From Cristatella mucedo (taxonomy: Eukaryota; Bryozoa; Phylactolaemata; Cristatellidae): a DNA stretch of 64,000 nt. Positions 10,801-25,800 of the stretch are shown here, one piece after another. Each line of letters starts with the position of its first letter. Positions within the stretch are counted from its first letter, which is position 1. Under the pieces are notes generated by a model. The model saw only the letters and a program-made list of their open reading frames with translations, was not told the origin of the DNA and made no database searches. The position numbers were made by a program, and so were the translations under genes. The stretch spans positions 261,501 through 325,500 of the forward strand of contig WPIO01000104.1 in assembly GCA_009760855.2 (NCBI GenBank), in the 5' to 3' direction.

Positions 10801-13800
10801 TACCTAGTGTGCCATCACCATCTGCATGACTAAATTCACGACAAGGCTGCACCTTTTTTAGAGGTGGCATAGTCATTACTTCCACCCAAAATCATGGATT
10901 GCCATTTTTACAGAATCACGTTCATTTTACACAGTAATGTGAAGCTCCCTAAGAATATTAATGTGAGCAAGCAAATGATGTGTTAAAATTTAGCAAGGCT
11001 ATATTGTCAGTGGCATACGGCTTAAAAATTAAAAAATACGTAATGCGCCTACCTTTGCAGTTGACTCACCACGGTCTCACTTTTTATGTTCCACGCAAAA
11101 AGAGCTATTACAAGTTATCAGGGATAGAGTAACGGCAGCCTACGTATGAGATCGAGGTTCTTCAGTAGCTAAAAAATTATATTGTGATGTTAGCAGATCT
11201 CAAACTTGATATGTTGGTAGGTTATCCTAGGAGTAAGGTAAATATGCCCACTGAAACAAATGAGTTTCTCTGAACAAAAAAGTCAAAGAGGTCTTTCAAG
11301 TAGTGTCGACGGTTCAAACAATGTCAAAAACCCTCTGTAAAAATATGCACATGCAAAATAAAATTTTGGTTAAATTCTAGATCATTTTTTTTAGAAATTC
11401 AATGACTTCTTTTGAAATTAAAAGTTCAGTTATGAAATTTAATGTACCCATCAAAACCGGAGCAGATAGTTTTTGAAGATTTTCAAATTTTTCTGTGTAG
11501 CCCTAGGGAGCCAGTGATTCTACAAACTCTGGATGCTGAACTGTATATGTTTACCAAGCTCTGCAAGCCTTCAATAATCTAGCACTCTCTTTTAATGCAA
11601 GAGGAAACTTCCTAAAGCAGTATTTAAAAAAGCAAATGAATTCGGAACCTTTTTGCCACAATATTTCATTCACATTTCATTTTTCTATAGATTACTTACT
11701 TCAACGTCATCTCCCCAAACATGACGATTATGATGCATAGAATATATCACAACTTCAACTTGCACTCCTTTCTGCAGGTGTCGGCCACACAGCTCTATGT
11801 CCTCTTCCAACGTGCGTGCAATTATTGGCACCGGCGGACAGAGTCGCATGGCTTCCTTTATGAACAAAGTCGTGTCCTTCAGTTCTGACAGGTCGCTCCT
11901 GCAGCTCGCAGAATGAATGGGTAAAGGCATCGAACTGAGGTCTCCACACGACATAACTGCTGTTAGCCGTGACGGCAACTAGACAGCCATCTTGCAGTAA
12001 CTTTGAATCTCGAGAGGCCGCCTCTCATGGAACACCGACATGAAGCAATTACACCATTCATAAGCGAGCAAACCGCAAGAGCGAAACTCTCAGTACCTTT
12101 TCTCTCTTTTTTTGAGCTTTTTCTGTATTTTCCTATTCAGCATTTGGGCGCATCGAATATCGGACAACCAAACAAAGACCAGCCATATATATTCAGGCAA
12201 ACCAGTTTATTTGTGCAAGCACATTTTGCATCATTACCGTGACATCTGCTCGTAATCTGGGTCTTCTTTAAAAATATCGCCTCAGCTGTCAAGTTGGCCT
12301 ATTTGCAGCTGAGGAACGTAAACCAAAATTATGGCCTACTAACCAAAATTAGAGAACAATAAGATGATAGTACGACAGCTGAACTAGTTTGCAATTTGCA
12401 ACAACGCGTCTGGTAACAGAAATTTCCTTTACTCTGGCCTATTCTACAACTGGTGCGAAACTAAGTAGCCAGTCCGATTCGCATAGTAAGCCAAGCAGCC
12501 GCCTCAACGAGGCACTTGTGTCTCAGCTTCACTGCTTGCTGACAAGACGTTGAACTAACGCCAGGATCGCCTCACTCTGGCTTGCAGCAGGCCGATTGAG
12601 GTGCTTGCACTGCCATCAGCTCAACTATCGAACTCTTCCATTTTCTTTTCTAATCCCTTCTCTTCCTCGTGTGCTTCAGTGTGCACTCACCAACCACTCA
12701 CCTCGACCACTTGGCTCACGTTCGTCTCCCCACTTCTCGTCTCCGTTCACTTCTTGCTCAGTTTTGAAATTTGTTGGGAATCCATCGTGAGCTCGTGGAC
12801 CCCTACAGTCGGAAACTCATTCATTCAGAAGACTACATCTGCAGTTGGAGATCACATCCGATGTGCTGTTAGGAGCTGTCTTCCGCCGTGGCTTGCAAAA
12901 CAATCTAACTAGCTCATAAGTTCTGTCTCGACGTGATTGTTGTAATTCCCTTTCGGCTGGGCTAGCAAAACTGGCAACTAGGCCGCTGCAGGTGGCTCTG
13001 AATGTGGCTGCAAGGCCAGTTTTCAAGTAACCGAGGTTTGACCACTTGTCTTCTTTTCTAAAAGAGCTAGGATGGCTGCCGGTTGATCAGTGGATACAAT
13101 GCAGAGTTCTTACACTGACCCACAAGGCCCGCCACGGCTTGGCTTATCCATATCTAGCTGAACTGCTGCACCAGTTTTAGCCTCCTCGTGCCCTCAGATC
13201 CTGTAAGGAAAATAAATTAGCTGTTGCATTCCGCACTTAAAGACAGTTGCCAACAGAAGCTTTCGCTCTGCAGGTTTTAGACTGTGGTACTTGGCTCCAC
13301 CATTCTTAAGCAATGACAACTACTCTCCTGCTGCCGACTAGTGATCATCTTTTTCAGCGGTCCTGAGCTGCTGGCTCCATGCTACTCACTACCTCAACTG
13401 CTCTCCCGACTGCTATGCTTCGCACAGTGTCTTTGTTGCGTCAGATGAAGTCTGTTAGCTACCGAATGCATACCGAAAGCCACTTAGGCTATGAGCGGGC
13501 TATACAAAACTCTCCTGCGTAACACCCACAGAGTCTTTATGACTTTGAGGAGTTTCAGACGAAGACACATTACATTTCTGAAGTCTCAGTCATCATATTC
13601 ATTTATTTTGAATCGCTCAGTTTTAAGCTAAAAATCCGCGTATTCCGCTCGGCTTTCCCTCAATCCAAGTAAACTTATCTACATTGTCCCAATCTTCATC
13701 CGCATCTATTCAATGCAAGTAACTAACCAGAGGTCCTACTAAACGAGCAGCCCCGAATGCTTTCAACTACAATGTGCAACATGTGCCACAATGTGCCACA

Positions 13801-16800
13801 TTGTTTCTCTGCATGTAACTCCACTGAGCCGCAACGACCAAGTTGGTGTTACGCTGGAGAGTTCTTTGAATATCATTTACATTTAAATGTCACTTTCGTT
13901 GATCATTGGGTAGCCAATACAATTTATCTCTAGCGGCAAAGAGGGAGTCCTAAGCTTAGCTGAGTCAGGAGGAACGTCTGGGAACCTGCATCGAATTGAA
14001 AGCACAAGAAGGCCGGATAAAATGTGCCAAAGTCTCCAACTGAAGAGTGGACGTCGTAACTTAAGAATTGTGGAATCGCATCGTCTAGGCCCTAGAAACC
14101 ATCTGGTGCCCAAACCGAGTAAGTTGATTTTATCGCCATTCATTATTAGCCAATAGACTTTATCTCACAAAACAAAGAGAAGGTCGTCAACAAAGCAGAT
14201 TTAGGTAGGAAGTTGACGGAGTGATTAGCATCGAAGTTGAAGCTGCTCGATAAGGATGGAAGAGATCTCTCCGACATACTCTCCCATCAAGCCAAGCATC
14301 GTACCACCTGCTTTTTGGAATCCAACAATCTAGAAATACCTCGTACAAACCTTAAATCCTTTGGAGACCGTGCATTTAGTTCGTATGCTCCCAAAGCCTG
14401 GAACTCCCTCCTGACCTGCGTCAGAACATCCCCTGACCTGACCACATTTAATAGGAACCTAAAAACACACCTATTTAGGACAGCATTTAGTGGATCCCTG
14501 TGATTCGTCCTTGATGTGCTTATGCGTGCTGACACTGTGCATGCTGCCACTAACCACATTTGCATGCTGAGCATGTCACCCCTAACCATGTTATTCATTT
14601 CGTTTGTTTTTCAAACATGATTTTACTTACCATTCAATTGCATTTCCTTTTGCAGCAAATGTAAAGCGCCTAGAAAGAGATGAAGTTCTCTAAGGGCGCT
14701 TTATCAAGTACGTTATCATTATGTATTTTAAAGTCAGCAGCTGGAGAGTGGACGCCATTACGTAAGAATCGCGGAAATGAGGTCCACCGTCTAGGACCTG
14801 CAAAGCATAAGCTTCAGTCACAATCATTTCAAAAGGTCTTTGATCGGAAGAATACTACAGCTAATTTACAGGCCATAACGGACAAAGAAGCACCAGGAGG
14901 CGAACACTGGTGCAGCAGCTCAGATCGGTTTAAAAACGCGTAACGATAGCGGCCCTTTGGTGTCAGAAAAGTAGTTAACGCTTCATCCCTTTATTGACCT
15001 TGAGGCATCGCTGCCTCTTTAGCAAACGATATACGTGGTTAAACCTCTGGGATTTTTGAACAAGCCTAGCAATCTTATTCCATGTCAGCCGTAGAAGCTT
15101 AGCAAATTTTTATAACCTAGTCAAAACTGAATCGCAGTAGTCCAGCCTAGAAAAAATCAATACGCAAGTTGGATTTTAAAGCCTGTAGTTGATTTTAAAA
15201 CCTCTGTCGACAGTCCTTAAATTCAGACATGTGCTAAGCAGGAACCTTTAAGTAGGATATTTCTAAGCAATTTATCTTTTGTATTGGCTCTTTTGCATCG
15301 ATGCAATAAGCACGGCAAATGCTCCTATAGAACAAATTCCTTTTGAAGACTTTGGAGTTTGAGCAATCCAAGCTACATTTCCAATCAAAATTTATATCAA
15401 GTTTTCAAAGACTTAAAAGGAGTGCGATCGTGCCATTTTTAATACGGTTGCCTACAGCTGCAACTGCCTGGGCAACTGCAGAGCCGTGTGCTCCGGCTGA
15501 TACAGCTCTAATCGACCAACGGCTCGGCGACCTAATACGACTGAAAGAGGATAGCATAGTGCAACTTCTATCTTGTGCTCACCAAGTCAAGTGCTCGCTG
15601 CTTCTACCAGAGAGTATGGCATCTATCTCGTTCTGCAGCTTCTGTTGATGATCCGGGTATTTCGCGCATAAGTAGAGAATCCACGACATTGCAGCCGCCG
15701 CGGTGTCGTGTCCTTCGAAGAGAAACGTGTCCGCTTCAGCCTGAATGTCTTCGTCCGGCAACGAGTTACCGTCAACGTCCTACGAAGAGACATAGCACCC
15801 AGCTCAGCTCGAGGACCATGGAATCTACACTCGAAATGTAGATGTATCCAGCGTTCTGTCCAACGCTCCCGAAGTTAGATGAGAAGAAGAGCCAGAAGAC
15901 AATATCAAATGTCACATACATGCACAGCATGCAACCTGTGCCAGTAAGACACGACCGTTGTGCACTGCCTTACTAACACACTAACTTCTCAACCCGCTAA
16001 GACTTCAACCACGAGACTTCTACCTTTGTATATGACTACGTCCTCCGTGGCTGGTGGTTGTGCCCGAGCGACCTGGGAGACCTCGAGACTAGCGTTTCTC
16101 CTGTTAAACTCGGCTGCATATTTGGCTGCCCCATACTAGTATGCATTGCATGCTGAAATAAGCACGGATCTAGAAAAACCCTTTTCCTCTCAATGCTTTA
16201 AAGGACGACTTTAATCCTTCACTTTATTGCGAAGTAATTGAGCTGGCATGCTAACGGTGCAGGTCGGGATACGACACCATTCAATATCGTGAAATACGGA
16301 ATCAGGATGATTATTTAAACAAGCCTTGGGTATTAATGTAAACGACGAAGTGGAATTTTAAACGAAGGTGAAGCCATGTAATGTATCTCCGTCTGTAGCC
16401 TATATGATCACCGTAGCCTCCAAAGGCCAGTCGACATGACTCGAGACGCCAGATTAACGTAAAGCTAACTGATAAATTTATGATATAAATCTTTAGATTT
16501 TATTACGCAGGTAAGAGCTAATAGCTGGGATTTTTCTGATCTTACGTTGATTTAAAGTCGCACCTAGGACTTTGTAGGACATGTTGGTGCTGGCTCGCTG
16601 CTCTAGAGCCACGAGTGCTTGATTCGGGTCACGTGTGAGTCAACCTTCGTTTACATACGACCTGCCTTTTTTAGACCCGTATTTGATACGGGACGCAATG
16701 CTTGCGAAAAATTATTTTGCTTAGCAGTCTGTTGTTAGTATGCTTTGTGGTAGCATCATGCCACTAATTATCACCGCCGTATTTCCAGTTGCTTTAAATC

Positions 16801-19800
16801 TGTCACTCCAAATAATAAAAACAATACATTTTTTGAAGCACCCTCAGAGAACTCGGTCACTTTCTCGGCTCTTTTCAATCGCTACAAAGGAAGTACGGTC
16901 AAATTGTTATTGATGTTAAAATAGCTGCTTCGAATAGCGTGAAGCTCCAGAATGTATTGCATCTCCGTCCGCAAGTACGAGTACACAAATCCACTAAGAT
17001 ATTGTGGGTGTTAAGCAATAGAATTTGAATAGCATACTCAGAGCTTACGTGGCCTTCGGTACACATTCGGTAGCAAACAGAATTAAACTCACACAACCAA
17101 GAGAAAGTGAGAAGCATAGCTAAGACAGGAAATCAGCAGTTGTCGCTATATAGGAATTGTGGACGTGAGTTCCACGGTCTAGGAAGTGCAGAGCGAAAGC
17201 TTCTGTCGCCAACGATCTTTAAGTGGAGGAATGGATCAACTAATTTACTGTCCTTACAGGACCAGAGGGCACTAGGAGGCTGAAAATGGTGAAGCAGTTT
17301 AGCTAGGTATGGAAGAGCCAAGACGTGGAGACACGCCCAGTGGAAGAAGTCTATGTGACGATGCGTTTTTGTCAGTTCATAGCACTGCTCCAATTCCACA
17401 CAGAAAAGAGGTGATAGTTAACCACAGTCTGACTGCATGTGAATTCAGTTGATGGGCAAACTGTCGAATGCAAGTGCTTGGTTATGCATGTAAACCCAGT
17501 ACAGTTTGCTATCTTAAGAGCAACTAATCACTTGGGGCGGAACTGTGTTCACCGTAACAGCACAGTCACCGAAAGGAGTTAGTGGCTGGCGTAAGCAGTA
17601 AAATGGCCACTAAAACACATGGAAACGGATCTCAGAAAGTAAGTGCCTCGCTCAGCCACCTGCATCCGACAATCTGAATCGAAATAGACCAGAGATGGAA
17701 GGCACACAATATTAGACATACATTTTTAATTCACGTCCAGTTTAAACATACGCAAAGGATAAGGATTTTAGTATTTAGAACCTCTGGACGCAATTTCTTA
17801 GGATCTATCGCCTGAGCTAAGCTTGGCCGGATTGTTTTTATGCATAATAATAGTAATAAGACTTTTAAATGCAACCCTTAAAAAGTATATCCCTCAATGG
17901 GCATTTTATAGATGCTATATCTTACAGAAATATGATTTGCCAGTTGTGATGAATAATAAACAGCATTTGACGAAAGGCAACGAAAGGCTAATCAACAGAT
18001 ACCTCATGCAAAGCACAAGTATGTTTATGTGAGACACCTGATTGCAAGCGCGAGCGATCACACTCTTAATCTCTGTTCCTTGCCTTTACTGCCAGGAGGA
18101 GATCAAGGAAGTCGGTGTGCTGCTTTATGTCTTGGTCGGCCGAGTCCGATAAATTCCTGGAGCCTTGCCTCGAAGCCTTCAACAAGTGAGTCAGCCATCC
18201 CAGAAATTTCACTTTGAAAGGAAGTTAGGCGGATAACAACAGGAGCGATGCGTTGGAGAGTACTGACTACGGTTGGCCGGTTGGCATGCCAGCTGGAGAG
18301 CGTAGTCACGTGCTAGCAGATGGACGAAATGATTCGAGGCGGAAAGAGTACCAGCGACTGATCTTCGAAAGGGTATTCGCATAAGCCGACGCTGCTTGTG
18401 GCTGTGCAGGCAGTCACATGTGCGACCAAGGTTGGAATAAATCATGCAAAGCACAGTGCTCTTTCAGGCTTATCAACCCGTCGATCAGCACAGATAGCAT
18501 GGCCACGCTTACCAGCTCCTTTTTGCGTGCGTTGATGATGGCCCTCGAATGACTATGCACGATGTTCAGGGCTCTGCTCCAGCGTCGTCCATCACTAGAA
18601 ATGCTGTACAGCAAGTTCATTCTTTTCCATGGGCTCAAGCTATAAGATTTCCAAATATACTGATTCAATTCTGGATCGAGATGAAGAAATTTAGGACAAC
18701 TTGAGTTAACATAAATTAGTACATGGGCATTTATTCCGAACGGAAATCCCACCGAGTAGTTCCCCATGTATACTATAGTAGGTGCTTAGACAATTGCAGC
18801 TGCTACGAGATGTTTTGATTGGTTAGGCGAGTATATTCTTACAGCGAATAGTTAAATTGGTTAAAGTATGAAAAGCTTTCGAAGCAAGGCAACTGATTAA
18901 CAACAGTGATGCAAGTAAAACTCATGCATTGAAACTTCGAACCTTGCGGGTAAGTTCCAGTCTGGCTTCAGAGCTAATCACTTCTCAGAGTCAGCATTGC
19001 TTAGGGTGTACAACGATCTACTTGGGAATGCAGACATGGGTAGAGTGGTTCTGCTTGTTTCGCTCGATCTTTCGGCAGCTGTTGATACTATTGATCACAA
19101 AGTTCTTCTAGAGTGCCTCTCATCTCCCTGGGAATCACTGGCACTGCTCTGCAACGGTTCAGGTCATATCTCAGTGGGAGCCTCCAGAGTATTGATGTGA
19201 ATTGACAAAGATCATTAGAAGTACCTCTGAAATATGGGGTACATCAGGGCTTTATGCTGGATCCGGTTCTTTTCACGGTTTATACTCTCCCTCTTGCTGA
19301 TGTGATTGGTTAGCACAATCTAGGCTTTCACTTTTATGCGGATGGTACTCAGTTGTACCTTTGCTTCGACCCATCCCAGCCTTTGAACACCTCGATTTCT
19401 CTCAACTCATTGCTGCATGTATTGACGGTATCCCTTTGCAGAAAATGTAAAGCGCCAACAGAGGGTTTAAGTTCTCTGAGGGCGCTTCATCAAGTGCATT
19501 ATTATTATTATCTGCACATGGGTGGCAGAAAATTTTCTAAAACTAAACGATGATAAAACTAACTTCCTAGCTATAGGCAAAGCCAGTGTGATTCAGAAAT
19601 TGTGAAGGCTGACGCTCAAAATTGGCGATGCCAGTCTCCTGTTGAATCAGCTCAAAATCACGGTGTCATGTTCCAAAGTGACCTCTCGTTAGACAACCGA
19701 AGCAGGTCCACAATCAAGTCTGCCTCCTTTCAGCTACATAAAATTGCTAAAATTCGGGCTTGGTTAGATAAGGATATCACGTCAAAGTTGGTCCATGCAT

Positions 19801-22800
19801 TTGCGACATCCCGTCTTGACTTCTGTAACTCACTGCTTGCTGGCCTACCGGCATGCCCAATCAGACAATTACAGTGGGCACAAATATCAGCAGCTAGGTT
19901 TGTCTGTCGTGAGCAAAGCAGTTTCCACATCACACCACTTCTCGCCGACCGGCACTAGCCACCCGTCAAGCAACGGATCGACTTCAACGTTTTGTCGCTC
20001 ACTTTTAGGTTACTTCATTCTTTGGCTCCGGCCTATCTCTCAGATCTACTCTCCCACCATGCCAAGCATCGTACCACCCGCTTTTCGGAATCCAACAGTT
20101 TACCACTACCTCGTAAAAACTTTAAATCCTTTGTAGACCGTGCATTTAGTTCGTATGCTCCCAAAGTCCGGAACTCATAATAAAAATCATAATAATAATG
20201 CACTTTATAAAGTGCCCTCAGAGAACTCAATCTCTTTCAAGGCGCTTTAGATTTGCTGCAAAGGGAAATGCAATTGAATGGTGAGTAATATCGTGCTTGA
20301 TAAACAAACAACGTAAACAACATGGTTAGGGGTGACATGCACAGGGTCAGCATGCAAATGTGGTTAGTGGCAGCATGCACAGTGTCAGTAGGCATAAGCA
20401 CATTAAGGACGAATCGCGGGGACCCACTAAATGCTGTCCTAAGTAGGTGTGTTTTTAAGAACTCGCTCCCGACTTGCGTCAGAATATCCGATGAATTGAC
20501 CACATTTAAAAAGTAAACTGAAAGCGCATCTATATATCACAGCATTTAGTGGGTCCAAGTGATTCGTCCTCCATGCTGCTGGAGCAAGAAGGTTATGTGG
20601 GTGGATTGTTACGAGTTAGTGAAGTGACGGAGCTTGGACTGAGGAATTAAATATTACCAATTATTCTGCTTATCTGACCAAATCTCATTCATCTATAATG
20701 TGTTCCCTCCACATCATCTAAAATTACCAAAAAAAATCATGAAGCTTCAAGACCTTTGACATTGATGCTGTCCGTGCAAGGATAACTGCTTCGAAATTGA
20801 TACTCAATCCCTCTTCGACCTGTCATCATTAGTATATTGCTACAACACGCCACTAGTTGACATGCTTGAAAGAAGTGTGCCTATGACTAAGTGCACTTTG
20901 TGCCTTCGCCAAGACGGTCCATTGTTTATCGCATATATTAAGCTAGCTAGGTCTACTAAGTATAAGATTGAAAGAGTATACACAAGATCAGGACCGGCTG
21001 TCCATCGACAGACGTAATGTAGATCGAACCAGTCGATCGTAGCTAAGGCAAAGTCTAGCTTCTATAAAAACCATTGCTGTGTCACAGATACACAATTTAA
21101 AAATGCTGACGTTAAGGATGAACTATCTTCTTAACAGCTCACATATTCGCTCCTTGTGCAGTGATCCGTATGAAGGTCTAGCCATGTGATAGTCGCTTCT
21201 CTAGTTTCTTGGTCAACAAGAATTCCAGTCCGGTTTTAGAGCTAATCATTACAAACAGTCGGGATCGCTTTGGACTTATAACGACCTACTTAGGAATGCG
21301 AACGTTGATAGGGTGTCTACTTGTTTTTCTTAATGTTTCGGCAGCTTTTGATGCTATCGGTAATCGAGTCCTTCTTGAGTGCCTTTTATCTCACCTGGGC
21401 ATCACTGGCACTGCACTACGATGGTCCAGATCCTATCTCTGAAGGAGACTCCAGAGTAAATCTGTGAATGGACACAGATATCCGAGGAAACTCTGTATTA
21501 TGGAGTTACGAGGGCAACATGTGGCTTTTGAGGGCTACAGGAAGCTCTGTTTGTAGCCTGCCGCTTCCGGTCGTCTCTCTCATAAGGAATACCTTGACTA
21601 TACCTTGTACGAACCTCAAAAGCTTAAAGAACGGCCCTTTAGGTCATGTGCTCCCAAAGATTTGAACCCACTCGCGACAAACGTCACAACGTCCCCTGGC
21701 TTAACGACATTTACAAATATGCTAAAAACGCATATTTTTCACTGCATTTAGGTCTTTGTGATTGCTCCGAGTGTATCTGTATGCTTACACTGTGCCTGCT
21801 GCTTGCAGATGTTTGCTTCGATCATTTGGCGATGCTTTCTCTACAGCATCTGTAAATTGCCTAGAATGACATTCAGTTCTCTGATGGCGCTATACAAATG
21901 CAATATTCTTATTAATATTACTTGCTTGGTCCCGTTCTTTTCGCAGTTTATACTTTCCATCTTGCCAGTTTGTTGCCGTGCACAATCTAGGCTTTCACTA
22001 TTAAGCAGATGACACTTAGTCGTACCTCTTCTTCGATCCTTCACAGCTGTCACAGCCATCCAGCACGTCGAACTCTCTTAACTCCCTTGCTGCATGTATT
22101 GATGACATACGCACATGGATGGCGGCAAACTTTATTTTATATTGAACGGTGATAAAAACACTCTTATTAGTTACGGGAAAACCCAGTGTTACTCAGAAAT
22201 TGCACTGAATACCGCTCACAATTGGCTCTTCCAGCATAGCTCCAGTGAAATCTGCACGAAATCTAGGTGCCATGTTTCAAAGTGACCTTTCATTAAACGA
22301 CCTCGTCAGCTCCACAGTAAAATCTGCCCACCATCAGATACAAAACACTGCTAAAACTCGGGCTTGTTCAAACAGAGATACCAATTCTAAATTGGTCCAC
22401 GCATTTGTGACATGCCGTCTCGACTTCTGCAACTCACTGCTTGCTGGTCTTCCGGCCTGTGCCATCAGGCACTTACAGCCGGTGCACAACTCTGCATCTA
22501 AGCTTTTCTATAGTGAGTGTCGCAGTTGACAACATAACACCACTTCTCGCCGACCTGCAATGGCTTCCAGTCAAGAAACCCGTCGACCTCAAGGGTCTGT
22601 CACTCATTTTTAGGTTCCTTCATCTTCTTGGTTCCAGTCTAGCTCTAAGATCTACTCCCCAACTGCCTAAGTATCGCACCACCCGCTTTTTGGGATTGAA
22701 TCATTTATCTACACCTCGTACGAACCGCAAACACTTTGGAAACCGTGCCTTTAGTTCCCATGCTCCTACGCCTGGAACTCACTTCCGCTGGGCGTCCTGG

Positions 22801-25800
22801 TATCCCCTGCCTGGACCAAATTTGAAAGACTAAAAAAGCATCTGTATCTATCACAGCATTAGGTGGGTCCATTAGATTCTTAGATCGTGCAGTTATTGGT
22901 ACTGACACTGTGCATGCTACCACTAACCATATTTGCATGCTGCCCCTGTGTGTGTCACCTCTTATCGTGTTATGCTTGTTGTCATTGAGCGTGCTACCTC
23001 TAACGGTTCGATAATGCTTCATTTGCACCATATATAAAGTCCCTAGAAAGAGATTTGTTCTCTGACTGCGATATGACCAATTATTATTATAACTAACTTT
23101 CGAACTGTTTCATTGTATTTGCGATCATCAGGAACCTTAGAATGATTAAAGTAAAAGTGGACTTCGAATGTGTAAGATTTGCCTATGCAATTGAATATTA
23201 ACAAAGTTATCGATGCTTGAGCTTACAAAAAATAATGGAGCTGTAATGACATAGAAGATGATGCCATTCATAGTGACTATGCTATTGTTATTAATAGTTT
23301 GAGCGGCGGATGCCGAGGTTCGGATGATATTGGGAGGCAGAAAAGAGTATGAGGTAAACGCACATTAGGGTAGCAGTCAAATTTGGAAATAAGATAGATC
23401 CGGTTAATCATGACTACTAAACACGACTTACTTGTTATGAGTATGAAACTTTAAAGCTTAAAAGCTATAAATCGGCACTGCAGCCAAATGTCCTGTAGCA
23501 TTTGTACGAAATCTGGGTATGTAGTTCTTAAGTGACCTTTCGCTTCGCTACCATATTAGCTCCCCAGTCAATTCCTTCTACTTTAAGCTATGAAACATTC
23601 CTAAAATGTGATCTTACTCAAAGTTGATCGTGCATTTGTGACATTCCGTGTTGATTTCTGTCACTCTCTGCTTACACGTCTACCAGCTTGTTCAATCAGC
23701 CATTTACAGTTACTGTAACTCTTAAGTTAGGCTTCTGTCGCAAGCTTCGCAGTTGCGACATCACTTCACTTACTACTTGCCTGCATTAGGCAGCGTATCT
23801 ACTTAATAATAATAATAATAATGCACTTGATAAAGCGCCCTCAAAGAACTCATTACTCCACACATTACTCCACTTCTCGCCGACCTGCACTGGTTACCAG
23901 TCAAGCAACGGATTGACTTCAAGGTTTTGTCGCTCACTTTTAGGTCTCTTCATTCTATGGCTCCAGCCTATCTTTCAGATATACTACCCCATCAGGCAAA
24001 GCATCGTACCACTCGCTTTTCGGAATCCAACAGTCTGGAAATACCTCGTACAAAGCTTAAATCCTTTGGAGACCGTGCATTTAGCTCGTATGCTCCCACA
24101 GCCTGGAACTCCCTCCCGACCTGCATCAGAACATCCCCTGACCTGACCACATTTAAAAGAAACTTGAAAACATACCTATTTAGGACAGCATTTAGTGGGT
24201 CCTTGTGATTCGTTTTCGATGTGCTTATGCGTGCTGACACTGTTCATGCTGCCACTAACCACATTTGCATGCTGACCCAGTGCATGTAACCCCTAACCAT
24301 GTTATTCATTTTGTTTGTTTTTTCAAGCATGATCCTACTTACTATTCTATTGCGTATCACTTTGCAGCAAATGTAAAGCGCCTAGAAAGAGATTAAGTTC
24401 TCTGAGGGCGCTTTATCAAGTGCAATATTATTATTATTATTATTAACTCAATCTCTACTTGTAGGTTCTGCCACTCATTTTTAGGTTCCTTCATTCAATG
24501 GCTACAGCCCACTTATAATAACAATAATAATAATGCACTTGATGAAGCACACTCAGAGAACTCAATCTCTTCTTAGGCGCTTTAGATTTGCTGCAAAGGG
24601 AAATGCGATTGAATTGTGAGTAAAATCATGCTTGATAAACAATATGAACAACGTGGTTAGGGGTGACATGCACAGGGTGAGCATGCAAATGTGTTTAGTG
24701 GCAGCACTCACAGTGTCTGCATGCTAAAACAAGCACATGAAGGACAAATCACAGGGACCCACTAAATGCTGTCCTAAATAGGTGTATTTTTAAGTTCTTT
24801 TTAAATGTGGTCAAGTCTGGGGATGTTCTGACGCAAGTCGCGAGGGAGTTCCGGGGGCATTTGGAGCATACGAAATAAATGCACGGTCTCCAAAGGATTT
24901 GAGGTTTGTACGAGGTAGTGGTAAACTGTTGGACTCCGAAAAGCGTGTGGTACGATGCTTGACCTGGTGGGGGACTAGATCCGAGAGATAGGCTGGAGCC
25001 AAAGATAGAAGTGACCTAAAAGTGAGCGACAAAACCATGAAATCGATCCATTGCTTTACTGGTAGCCAGTGTAGGTCGGCGAGAAGTGGTGTGATGTGGC
25101 GACTGCGACTTTCGCGACCGACAAGCCTAGGTGCATAGTTTTGCACAAGCTGTAATCGCCTGATTGCACATGCTGGTAGGCCAGCAAGCCGCGAGTTACA
25201 AAAGTCAAGTCGGGGTGTCACAAATGCATGGATCAACTTAGACATGGCATCCGCTATGTATATCTATATGTATATGTATATGCCGCCTATGTTTTAACGG
25301 TTGAGCTCAGCTCAACAGCTGAGCCTCTGAAAGAGTCTTTCCATCAAGCTGCAGGGGGACATCGTTTGTGCTTGTAATCGCAGCTAGATTTATATCACGT
25401 TTCTAAAGCTTAGCAAACTTCACTTCACTTAACAAAACTATTCCAACCACCAAGCTAAGCATCTTCCCATCTGCTTGTCGCACTTAACTTAGTGAGCGAT
25501 ACCTAGTGGGTACTCAAATCCTGATATTGAGACCGTGCTTGTAGTTCGAATTTTCCAAAAGCCTGCAACTCACTCCCGACTGACATCGCAACATCCCCCT
25601 GAATTAAAGACATTAATAAATAAGCTTAAAATGCTACAGTCTATCAAGGCATTTACTTGATCCGTATGATTCGTCCTGTAAGAGCTTATGTGTGCCGACA
25701 CTATATACGCTACCACTAACCATGTTTGACATGTTGACACTGAGCATGCCACCGTTAACTCTAATGTGTTAGCCTGGAATTCTGCAGACTCCCCGTATCA

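Larger units (their letters stand above)
4362..12250. repeat. Segmental duplication, right segment of copy A (3' half of gene A)
   Basis: Collinear with 54,400-64,000. The join is at GCTGCTCAGACCCTCCTCC (4,369 and 54,399), left of which the copies are unrelated. Identity by eye is roughly 85-92% at 4.4-5.4 kb, mid-90s at 6.4-7.1 kb, nearly complete at 7.5-10 kb, and mid-90s at 11-12 kb. Differences: a copy A segment 5,395-6,200 missing from B, the 7,091-7,512 LINE-1 only in A, and extra segments only in B. Confidence 0.93.
18930..20580 (+). mobile_element. LINE-2 copy (RT to 3' end), interrupted by two later fragments
   Basis: Runs from the TTCCAGTCTGGCTTCAGAGC block (thumb-side of fingers) through [20 protein letters not shown], a damaged 'YADD' (CTTTTATGCGGATGGT, reading FYADG), the C-terminal domain, and the TTTAGTGGGTCCAAGTGATTCG 3' UTR. 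Interrupted at 19,428-19,517 and 20,177-20,458. In gene A intron 5, antisense. Confidence 0.88.

Noticed and set aside
18103-18309. 68-codon minus-strand frame overlapping gene A exon 7
   Set aside because: Wrong frame: the CYP4 block [10 protein letters not shown] is read one base away, and phases only agree with that frame.
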